5,187 bases of DNA, from contig JAQXNP010000202.1 of the NCBI GenBank assembly GCA_029098065.1, forward strand, positions 1 through 5,187, read 5' to 3'. This document shows, piece by piece, positions 1 through 5,187 of this stretch (positions are counted from its first letter, which is position 1; each line of letters starts with the position of its first letter). Source of the stretch: Clostridiales bacterium (lineage in GTDB: Bacteria; Bacillota; Clostridia; Oscillospirales; Oscillospiraceae). The notes below the pieces were generated by a model. That model saw nothing but the letters and a program-made list of their open reading frames with translations. It was not told where the DNA came from and did not search any database. Made by a program: the position numbers and the translations under genes.

Positions 1-835
1 AGCTCCGGTTATTCCCCAGCGTGCAGCCGCCCTCTTTTCCGATGCCGGGGACCGTGAGACGCATGGCTGCCGCCTCAATCAGATCGCGGCGGCCGGCTAA
101 ATATCCGCCGGTGGGCGCCAGCCCGCCGCCGGGATTCTTAATCAGAGAACCCACTACAAGATCCGCGCCTACCTCAGTCGGTTCTATGGTTTCCACAAAC
201 TCACCGTAGCAGTTGTCCACTAAAATCGACACATCCTTGCGGACGCTGCGGACAGCTTTGCAGATATCTCCGATCTCTTCTACGGACAGTGAGGCACGGG
301 TAGCGTAACCTCTGGAACGTTGAATCATTACTACCTTGATAGAGGGATCCTCCCGGACCGCCTGTGCGATCCCGTCCAGATCAGGCCGGTCATCGGGAGT
401 CAATTCCACCTGCCGGTATTTGATTCCATAAAACTTCAGCGATCCCGGTGCGTTTCCAGTGATCCCGATCGCGCTCTGGATCGTATCATAAGGGGCGCCC
501 ACTGCATAGAGCAGAGTATCTCCGGGTTTCAGCGCTCCAAACAGGGCACATGTGATGGCATGGGTACCATTGATGAACTGTACACGGACCAGAGCGTCTT
601 CTGTATGAAAAATACGGGCATAAATCTCATCCAGCTTATCCCGGCCCAGGTCATCATATCCATAGCCGGTGGTGCCGTTGAAGTAATTTTCCGCCACCCT
701 TGCATCTTGAAAGGCGCTCAGGACCTTTTCCGCATTTGCCCGCGCGACCTCATCCACGTGGATGAACTGTTCCTGGAGGTCTTCCTCTGCGCGTTTTGCC
801 AATGCCCTGGTAGCCTCACTTATTTGTAAAGGCAT
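1..835 (-). CDS. Methionine gamma-lyase family protein (COG4100 / Met_gamma_lyase), PLP-dependent; C-terminus cut by window edge
   Basis: This is a fold-type I PLP enzyme of the family annotated 'methionine gamma-lyase family' or 'aluminium resistance protein', expected to be cytoplasmic. The visible part is 278 residues; the family is usually a little over 400, so roughly the last third is outside the window. Visible landmarks: YFNGTTGYGYDDLGRD (51-66), typical of this family; NGTHA (89-93), the cofactor phosphate-loop region; the aspartate of LVDNCYGEF (D207), expected to contact the pyridine nitrogen; and GSLIKNPGGG (229-238), where K233 should form the Schiff base. The ATG at 835 is the start because an in-frame TAA lies only three codons upstream (842-844). 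It follows the third M42 gene after 27 nt and is probably the distal part of the same operon. The ribosome binding site is poorer than in the other genes. Family membership is firm; the substrate is not, since few members have been tested and the C-S lyase role is inferred from distant relatives. Confidence 0.92.
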   Translation of the reverse strand, partial: MPLQISEATRALAKRAEEDLQEQFIHVDEVARANAEKVLSAFQDARVAENYFNGTTGYGYDDLGRDKLDEIYARIFHTEDALVRVQFINGTHAITCALFGALKPGDTLLYAVGAPYDTIQSAIGITGNAPGSLKFYGIKYRQVELTPDDRPDLDGIAQAVREDPSIKVVMIQRSRGYATRASLSVEEIGDICKAVRSVRKDVSILVDNCYGEFVETIEPTEVGADLVVGSLIKNPGGGLAPTGGYLAGRRDLIEAAAMRLTVPGIGKEGGCTLGNNRS

Positions 836-847
836 TTTATCTTACAA

Positions 848-851
848 CTCC
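848..851 (-). promoter_or_regulatory. Weak, distant ribosome binding site of the lyase gene
   Basis: The only Shine-Dalgarno-like element in the 27-nt gap before the lyase gene is GGAG, 12 nt from the ATG at 835, which is longer than usual. A purine-rich AGAGAG lies further upstream (855-860). The gap has no hairpin that could be a terminator and no convincing -35/-10 pair, so expression is expected by read-through from the upstream M42 gene. Confidence 0.5.
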
Positions 852-862
852 GATCTCTCTAG

Positions 863-1855
863 TTACAGGCTGCACTCTGCAAATGCGGCAGCCAGATCCA
901 CGCAGGCCTGGACATCGCCCATCTCAACCATTTCGGTAGGCGTGTGAACATACCGGCATGGAATGGAGATGCCGCTGGTGATGACGCCCGATTTGGTCTG
1001 GCAGATGGCCCCGGCGTCGGTGCCGCCCCGGGTAAGCACGTCAAGCTGGTAAGGGATATTTCCCTGCTGAGCCAGTTCAGACAGCTTCCTTGTCATGGAC
1101 GGGTGACAGATGACGGAGGAATCCATCACTTTAATGGCGGTGCCTCCTCCCAGGACAGCGCTGCCGGCCTTGGGAGAACCGGGCCAGTCACAGGCGGAAG
1201 TCACGTCCACTGCGATAGCATAATCCGGCTCGATCCCGTAGGCTGCCGTCTTGGCCCCTCTGAGCCCCAGCTCCTCCTGGACGGTAAAAACGAAGTAGAG
1301 ATCGTTTTCACTCTCCTTCATACAACGGAGAACCGAAAGAAGCACGGCGCAGGACACCCGGTTGTCCAGATAGGGAGAGAGAACCCGCTTGCCTGCCCGG
1401 ACGGTCTGTGTGGCATACACAGCGGTATCGCCCGGCTTTACCAATGCAAGGGCCTCTTCTCTGCTGGAGGCACCGATATCCAGATAAAGATCGTCCAAAG
1501 TCAGCTTGTCTTCGTCAGCCTTCCCGTCCACTTTGACAGCACCGGCGGTACCGTTTTCAAAACGGACCGGGATGTTTCGGATATTTTTGGCTATCACGCC
1601 GCCCAGCTTGCCGAATCGGACCATGCCGCTCTCCTCAATATAAGTGGCCACCAGCCCGATAGAGTCCATATGGGCAGAGAACATCACCCTGGGGCCGTTC
1701 CCTTTTTTGTGGACGATCAGATTCCCCATGGTATCAGTACAAATCTCATCCGCAAAGGGCTTGGCATACCCGGCGATAGCCTGGGAAACCGCCGTCTCCT
1801 CCCCGGAGGGACCGTGAATCGCGGTGAGTTCAGCAATCAGTTCAAACAGTTCCAT
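863..1855 (-). CDS. M42 family metallo-aminopeptidase (third of three in transcription order)
   Basis: Predicted cytoplasmic di-metal aminopeptidase of family M42 (glutamyl aminopeptidase / TET / CelM type), 330 residues, normal for the family. All expected active-site residues are present: H62 and catalytic D64 in AHMDSIG, bridging D164 in YLDNR, the general base and metal ligand E194/E195 in TVQEELG, D217 in AVDVT, and H304 in RYVHTPTE. The GGTDA loop is at 277-281. No signal peptide or membrane segment is seen. Start choice: a TTG at 1861 is in frame and would overlap the preceding TGA, but it sits 1 nt from the Shine-Dalgarno; the ATG at 1855 sits 7 nt from GGGGAGGA and is preferred. Oddities compared with its two neighbours: Ser replaces Glu after the catalytic Asp (HMDS, not HxDE), the bridging-Asp motif is SPYLDNR rather than K(A/S)(I/L)DDR, and the protein is slightly shorter. 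Exact peptide specificity cannot be read from the sequence; older annotations for such genes include 'endoglucanase', which is unlikely. Confidence 0.95.
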   Translation of the reverse strand: MELFELIAELTAIHGPSGEETAVSQAIAGYAKPFADEICTDTMGNLIVHKKGNGPRVMFSAHMDSIGLVATYIEESGMVRFGKLGGVIAKNIRNIPVRFENGTAGAVKVDGKADEDKLTLDDLYLDIGASSREEALALVKPGDTAVYATQTVRAGKRVLSPYLDNRVSCAVLLSVLRCMKESENDLYFVFTVQEELGLRGAKTAAYGIEPDYAIAVDVTSACDWPGSPKAGSAVLGGGTAIKVMDSSVICHPSMTRKLSELAQQGNIPYQLDVLTRGGTDAGAICQTKSGVITSGISIPCRYVHTPTEMVEMGDVQACVDLAAAFAECSL

Positions 1856-1857
1856 CT

Positions 1858-2889
1858 TCAAATCCTCCCCTTGGCCACAGCTTCGATAAAGAGCCGGACG
1901 AGCTCCTGAATACGGTCAAAATCAGCGATGGCCGCCACACTGGACGGCGTGTGCAGATAACGTACAGCGGCAGATACAGCGCCCACCCGAACGCCGGCCT
2001 TGGTCTGCTGGATGGCCTTTGCATCGGTACCGCCGGAGAGGTATTCCTTGGTCTGCCATGGAATACCATTGGCGTCAGCCAGCTCGCAGAGCAGACGGTA
2101 TATACCCTTGTCGTAAACGGCGCCGCCGTCCATAAAGGGGATCACCGGTCCCTTTCCGGGACTGCAGACCCGTTTGTGAGCTTCAGTGGTGGGAAGGTCG
2201 GCGGCAGTGGTGCCCTCCAGAACCAGGGCGATATCCGGTGCCACAGAAAACGCCGCGCCAAACGCTCCCCGGGTCCCCACCTCCTCCTGGACGGTGAAGA
2301 CGAAGGTGCAGTCTACCGGTAGGTCTTCCTCCAGCAGTTCGATCATCACGGCACAGCCGATCCGGTCGTCAATGGCCTTGGCCTTCAGCATCCCGTCGCC
2401 GAAAGGCACAACTTCATCCGAGAAGACAGCGAAGTCGCCCAGATAAGTATATTGTTCCGCGTCCGCCCGGTCTTTTGCACCGATGTCGATATACATCTCT
2501 TCCAGTTTGGGGACGACTTTCCGCTCCTCCGGGGTGGTGAGGTGGATGGCCCGCAGTCCGATGACGCCGGGCACCCGCTTCTCCCCTACAAACACCGGCT
2601 TGCCGATGAGCACCCGGCGGTCAATCCCTCCAACAGGGGCAAATTTCAGAAAGCCGTCATCAGTGATGCGCTTGATGATGAGTCCCACCTCATCCATGTG
2701 GGCGCACAGCATCAGGTGGTTGGGAGCCGCCTTGGCTCCCTTTTTAAAGCAGATGAGATTTCCCATACCGTCCACACAGGTGACGGCTCCGGCGGCCTGG
2801 GCTCTGGCACGCAGATAATCCCGGACCGGTCCCTCATAGCTGGAAGGCCCGCTGAGGGCACACAGAGTTTTTAAGGTATCCAACAGCAT
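1858..2889 (-). CDS. M42 family metallo-aminopeptidase (second of three in transcription order)
   Basis: Second M42 peptidase, 343 residues, complete. Expected active-site residues: H64 and D66 in AHMDEVG, bridging D174 in KAIDDRIG, E202/E203 in TVQEEVG, E225 in LVLEGTT, and H313 in RYLHTPSS. The GGTDA loop is at 286-290. The M1-site acidic ligand is Glu (E225) where the two neighbouring paralogues have Asp; both are known in clan MH peptidases, so activity is expected. The usual Glu four residues after the last His (HTPxE) is Ser here (S317). The ATG at 2889 follows directly on the TGA of the upstream M42 gene with no gap (TGAATG), and AAGGAGG lies 8 nt before it, so the start is well fixed and translational coupling is likely. 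The C-terminal codons (KGRI) contain the ribosome binding site of the next M42 gene. The family role is cytoplasmic removal of N-terminal residues from peptides, often in tetrahedral dodecamers; which residues this one prefers is unknown. Confidence 0.95.
   Translation of the reverse strand: MLLDTLKTLCALSGPSSYEGPVRDYLRARAQAAGAVTCVDGMGNLICFKKGAKAAPNHLMLCAHMDEVGLIIKRITDDGFLKFAPVGGIDRRVLIGKPVFVGEKRVPGVIGLRAIHLTTPEERKVVPKLEEMYIDIGAKDRADAEQYTYLGDFAVFSDEVVPFGDGMLKAKAIDDRIGCAVMIELLEEDLPVDCTFVFTVQEEVGTRGAFGAAFSVAPDIALVLEGTTAADLPTTEAHKRVCSPGKGPVIPFMDGGAVYDKGIYRLLCELADANGIPWQTKEYLSGGTDAKAIQQTKAGVRVGAVSAAVRYLHTPSSVAAIADFDRIQELVRLFIEAVAKGRI
1863..1870 (-). promoter_or_regulatory. Ribosome binding site that decides the start of the third M42 gene
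   Basis: GGGGAGGA, read on the minus strand, lies 7 nt before the ATG at 1855 and only 1 nt before the in-frame TTG at 1861. The spacing therefore favours the ATG and rejects the TTG. The site lies inside the last codons of the upstream M42 gene, whose TGA is at 1858-1860. Confidence 0.85.
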
Positions 2890-3924
2890 TCAGCCCTCCT
2901 CCTTTCCAATATCCTGCACAAAGGCGGCCAGCAGCCTGGCAATATTCTCAACATCGGCCAGGTCGATGACCTCAATGGGGCTGTGCATATATTTGAGCGC
3001 CAGGGATACCACCAGAGTGGGGATTCCCTCCAGGCAAGTCTGCATCTGCCAGCCGTTGGTGCCGCTGTGTCCTTCGATGACCTCCATCTGATAGGGAATG
3101 TCCAGTTCCCTGGCTTTCCGGACCGCCCGGTCAGTGAGGCTCCGGGTCATATTGGGACCGATCCCGATTGCGGGGCCGGCGGAGACTTTCCGGGGCGCCT
3201 TGTCCAGAGATACTCCGGGAGTATTTCCGTGGGTCACATCCACCGCCACACACCAGTCCGGATGGACGGAGTTGGCACCTGTGACGGCACCGGAACTGGT
3301 AACTTCCTCCTGCGTGCTCCCCATGATATACAGGTCCACATCCAGGTCCCGTTCTCTCAGAAGCTCCGCTGTCCGCAGCAGTATGGTGAAGCAGGACCGG
3401 TCATCCAGGGACTTTCCGCAGACCTGCCCATTGGCCAGCCGGAAGGAACTGGCATGATACACCATGGGAGTGCCTACCGGCACCGCCCGCTCCGCCTCCT
3501 CCTGGGTCATGCCGATATCCACCCGGAGATCCTCGATCGGGATGGATTTATCGGAGTCGCCGGAGGCCTGAACATGGGGCGGCAGAGTGGCCACCACGCC
3601 AAACAGGGGCGGATCCGTCAGGACTGTCAGTTCCCGGGCGGGCAGCATCCGGGGATCCACTCCGCCGATGGGAGCGAAACGGAGAAAACCCTCCTCGATC
3701 CCGGTTACGATCAGCCCGATCTCATCCAAATGGGCATCCAGCAGGAGCTTTTTTGCCCCCGGCTTTCCGCACCGTTTCACGCCGATCACATTGCCCATCC
3801 TGTCAATGGAGACCTGATCCATCAAAGGCTCCAGCAAAGCCTTGGCGGTCTGGGCTGTCATCTCTTCAAAACCGGAGGGGCCGGTGGTGGCGCACAGCCG
3901 GTTTAAAGTCTCATACAGATCCAT
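2890..3924 (-). CDS. M42 family metallo-aminopeptidase (first of three in transcription order)
   Basis: First M42 peptidase after murD, 344 residues, complete. Expected active-site residues: H65 and D67 in DAHLDEIG, bridging D174 in KSLDDR, E206/E207 in STQEEVT, D229 in VAVDVTHG, and H314 in KYMHSPIEV. A PPHVQ segment (115-119) followed by DLRVDIG (132-138) marks the lid/dimerisation-domain insertion typical of M42. Two conserved segments are altered: the stretch after the catalytic Glu pair is VTSSGA (208-213) instead of VGxRGA, and the usual GGTDA loop reads HSGTNGW (286-292), with Asn in place of Asp. These changes flank the active site and suggest a different substrate pocket from the two paralogues downstream; the metal site itself is intact. 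The ATG at 3924 has an almost ideal Shine-Dalgarno that overlaps the murD stop codon, so it is probably co-translated with murD. No signal peptide or membrane segment is seen. A cytoplasmic aminopeptidase is most likely; the preferred residue is not known. Confidence 0.95.
   Translation of the reverse strand: MDLYETLNRLCATTGPSGFEEMTAQTAKALLEPLMDQVSIDRMGNVIGVKRCGKPGAKKLLLDAHLDEIGLIVTGIEEGFLRFAPIGGVDPRMLPARELTVLTDPPLFGVVATLPPHVQASGDSDKSIPIEDLRVDIGMTQEEAERAVPVGTPMVYHASSFRLANGQVCGKSLDDRSCFTILLRTAELLRERDLDVDLYIMGSTQEEVTSSGAVTGANSVHPDWCVAVDVTHGNTPGVSLDKAPRKVSAGPAIGIGPNMTRSLTDRAVRKARELDIPYQMEVIEGHSGTNGWQMQTCLEGIPTLVVSLALKYMHSPIEVIDLADVENIARLLAAFVQDIGKEEG
2898..2904 (-). promoter_or_regulatory. Ribosome binding site of the second M42 gene
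   Basis: AAGGAGG on the minus strand, 8 nt before the ATG at 2889. It is encoded within the final KEEG codons of the upstream M42 gene, so ribosomes finishing that gene pass over it. With the TGAATG junction this supports termination-reinitiation coupling. Confidence 0.85.
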
Positions 3925-3931
3925 ATTCTTC

Positions 3932-3939
3932 CCTCCTTA
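3932..3939 (-). promoter_or_regulatory. Ribosome binding site of the first M42 gene, overlapping the murD stop codon
   Basis: TAAGGAGG on the minus strand, an exact 8-nt complement to the usual 16S rRNA 3' tail, 7 nt before the ATG at 3924. Its first three bases are the TAA stop codon of murD (3937-3939). A ribosome terminating on murD therefore sits on the signal for the next gene. Confidence 0.88.
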
Positions 3940-5187
3940 AAATTCCCGCACAATCTGCTTAAACGTATCTCCCCGCTCCATAAAGTTCTTGAACTTGTCA
4001 AAAGAAGCACAGGCCGGGGACAGAATCACAACATCGCCGCTTTGAGCGGCGTCCCGGGCCGCCTCCACGGCGTCCCGAAAATCGTGATACTCCTCGATGA
4101 CCGGCGTTCCGGGGACATAGCCCGGAGCGGCTTCCACGGCGGCCCGGATCTTGGAGGAGGTATCCCCGGTCAGGATCAGCCGCTTTACATGCTCTATGAC
4201 GGCGGGTCCCAGGTCGTCAAATGGGATATGCTTGTCATAGCCTCCGGCGATCAGGATGACTTTTTCCGGAAAGCACTTGAGCCCGGCCATGGTACGGGTG
4301 GGGCTGGAGGCGATCGAGTCGTTGTAGTAACGCACCCCGTCCAGGGTCCGGACCAGTTCAATGCGATGCTCCACTCCGCTGAATTTGGCGGCGAATTCCC
4401 GGATGACCTGGTCGCTGACCAGACCATCCACGGCCGCGATGGCCGCCATATAGTTCTCTACATTGTGGTCGCCGGGGAGCAGAATGCACTTGCGGGGCAA
4501 AACCTCCCTTTCGCCCGCCTCATCCCGGACCCAGATAGAACTGTCACGGAGAAACACGGCGGAGCCCTCCGGTTCCTCCCGGCGGCTGAACAGGGTCACC
4601 TTCCCGGGGGCACCGGCGGCAAAGGCGCGGGTAATATCGTTGTCGTTGTTGAGAATGACCCGGTCCCCGCTCCCCTGGTGGGTGAAAATATTCTCCTTGG
4701 CAGAGATATACTCTCCCATGGATTTGTGTACATCCAGGTGATTGGGGGCCAGGTTGGTGACTACTGAGATATGGGGACTCAGATCCATGGTCATCAGCTG
4801 GAAGGAGCTGAGCTCGACCACGGCATAATCGGTGGGTTCCATCATCTCAGCGTCCGGAAGCAGCGGCTTTCCAATGTTGCCGCCCAGATAGACATTGTGT
4901 CCGGCCGCCTTCAGCAGTTCGGCGATGATGGTGGTGGTGGTGGTCTTCCCATCGCTGCCGGTCACTCCGATAATGGGACAGGGACAGACCTGGAAAAACA
5001 CCTCCATCTCAGAGGTGAGGACACTTCCCCTTTCCACTGCGGCGGCAATCTGAGGGACATCGGGGCGCAGGCCGGGAGTGCGGAAGATCACATCCTGACC
5101 GCTCAGATAGTCCAGATAGTCTTTTCCCAGATGGACCACAGTCCCCAGGCTCTCCAGAGCCTCGATGGTTCCGCCGAAATCCTCCCG
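3937..5187 (-). CDS. murD: UDP-N-acetylmuramoyl-L-alanine--D-glutamate ligase (MurD), N-terminus cut by window edge
   Basis: MurD joins D-glutamate to UDP-MurNAc-L-Ala with ATP in the cytoplasm, the second amino-acid step of peptidoglycan precursor synthesis. The frame is open to the right edge and shows 416 residues; the family is about 450, so some 35-50 N-terminal residues (the first part of the Rossmann-like UDP-binding domain) lie outside. A GTG at 5139 could be mistaken for a start, but 16 in-frame upstream codons continue the domain. Visible landmarks (counting from the first visible codon): TPGL (37-40) in the UDP-binding domain; P-loop GVTGSDGKTTTT (74-85) with K81; ELSSFQL (125-131); NLAPNHLDVH (145-154); YISAKENIF (160-168), whose K164 matches the lysine carbamylated in Mur ligases; GDHNVENYMAA (239-249); HRIELV (274-279) and YYNDSIASSPTRT (287-299), joining central and C-terminal domains; AGGYDKHIP (314-322); and SPACASFDKFKNFMERG (390-406). 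It heads the visible operon, 12 nt ahead of the first M42 gene. All key motifs are intact and it is presumably essential. Confidence 0.97.
   Translation of the reverse strand, partial: REDFGGTIEALESLGTVVHLGKDYLDYLSGQDVIFRTPGLRPDVPQIAAAVERGSVLTSEMEVFFQVCPCPIIGVTGSDGKTTTTTIIAELLKAAGHNVYLGGNIGKPLLPDAEMMEPTDYAVVELSSFQLMTMDLSPHISVVTNLAPNHLDVHKSMGEYISAKENIFTHQGSGDRVILNNDNDITRAFAAGAPGKVTLFSRREEPEGSAVFLRDSSIWVRDEAGEREVLPRKCILLPGDHNVENYMAAIAAVDGLVSDQVIREFAAKFSGVEHRIELVRTLDGVRYYNDSIASSPTRTMAGLKCFPEKVILIAGGYDKHIPFDDLGPAVIEHVKRLILTGDTSSKIRAAVEAAPGYVPGTPVIEEYHDFRDAVEAARDAAQSGDVVILSPACASFDKFKNFMERGDTFKQIVREF

Noticed and set aside
836..862. Possible promoter (AT-rich GATAAAAT-like stretch) or terminator before the lyase gene
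   Set aside because: No -35 element at suitable spacing, no inverted repeat and no T-run; the gap is only 27 nt.
1271..1295. A 25-nt stretch matching 23 of 25 bases at 2281-2305, a possible repeat or gene-conversion tract
   Set aside because: Both encode the FVFTVQEE catalytic motif of M42 paralogues; the two differences are silent, and shared codon bias on a constrained motif explains it.
1859..1861. TTG as start of the third M42 gene, giving a 4-nt overlap with the upstream stop
   Set aside because: It lies 1 nt from the Shine-Dalgarno, which is too close; the ATG at 1855 has ideal 7-nt spacing.
1..1861. Lower GC content in the lyase and third M42 genes, as a sign of transfer
   Set aside because: Hand counts of sample 60-nt lines gave about 54% in the lyase, about 56% in the third M42 gene and higher, variable values further right. 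The change looks gradual and the sampling is small, so it is no evidence of foreign origin.
944..1909. Long plus-strand open frame of 321 codons opposite the third M42 gene
   Set aside because: It is antisense to a clear M42 gene, shows no recognisable domain, and arises from codon bias that leaves the opposite strand open. The same holds for the plus-strand frames at 320-829, 2983-3906 and 4042-4767.
4930..4944. Five tandem GGT triplets on the plus strand
   Set aside because: They are the ACC codons of the five threonines after the P-loop lysine in MurD, a normal family motif.
5137..5139. GTG as the start of murD
   Set aside because: The frame stays open for 16 more codons to the window edge, the translation there reads like MurD N-terminal domain, and 400 residues would be too short for the family.

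Overview
The window holds five protein-coding genes, all on the minus strand and packed nose to tail. In the order of transcription (right to left) they are: murD (cut by the right edge, so its N-terminus is missing), three tandem M42-family metallo-aminopeptidase genes, and a PLP-dependent 'methionine gamma-lyase family' (COG4100-type, formerly 'aluminium resistance protein') gene that runs off the left edge and lacks its C-terminal part. No RNA gene, mobile element, CRISPR array or terminator was seen.

The source looks like a moderately GC-rich member of the Clostridia, most likely a gut Oscillospiraceae-type organism (Flavonifractor, Intestinimonas and Lawsonibacter are the kind of genera meant). 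The reasons are the near-perfect AAGGAGG Shine-Dalgarno sequences, the clostridial style of the MurD sequence (NHLDVH, YYNDSIASSPTR, AGGYDKHIP), and the association of M42 peptidases with a COG4100 lyase. The taxonomic call is inference, not a database match.

Layout: the gaps are 12 nt (murD to the first M42 gene), 0 nt (first to second M42), 2 nt (second to third M42) and 27 nt (third M42 to lyase). Strong ribosome binding sites of the M42 genes overlap the 3' end of the gene before them. This points to one polycistronic, translationally coupled unit. There is no room for a terminator between any two genes, and no convincing internal promoter was found.

How the genes may work together: MurD adds D-glutamate to the peptidoglycan precursor in the cytoplasm. 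The M42 enzymes are expected to be cytoplasmic di-metal aminopeptidases, of a family known for large hollow (TET) dodecamers that finish off peptides. All three keep the full set of metal-binding and catalytic residues, but they are strongly diverged from each other and differ at conserved positions outside that set, so they probably have different specificities or form mixed particles. The lyase may act on sulfur-containing amino acids, but its true substrate is not known from sequence. Nothing here is clearly a new system; the main point of interest is the three-paralogue peptidase set coupled to a cell-wall gene.
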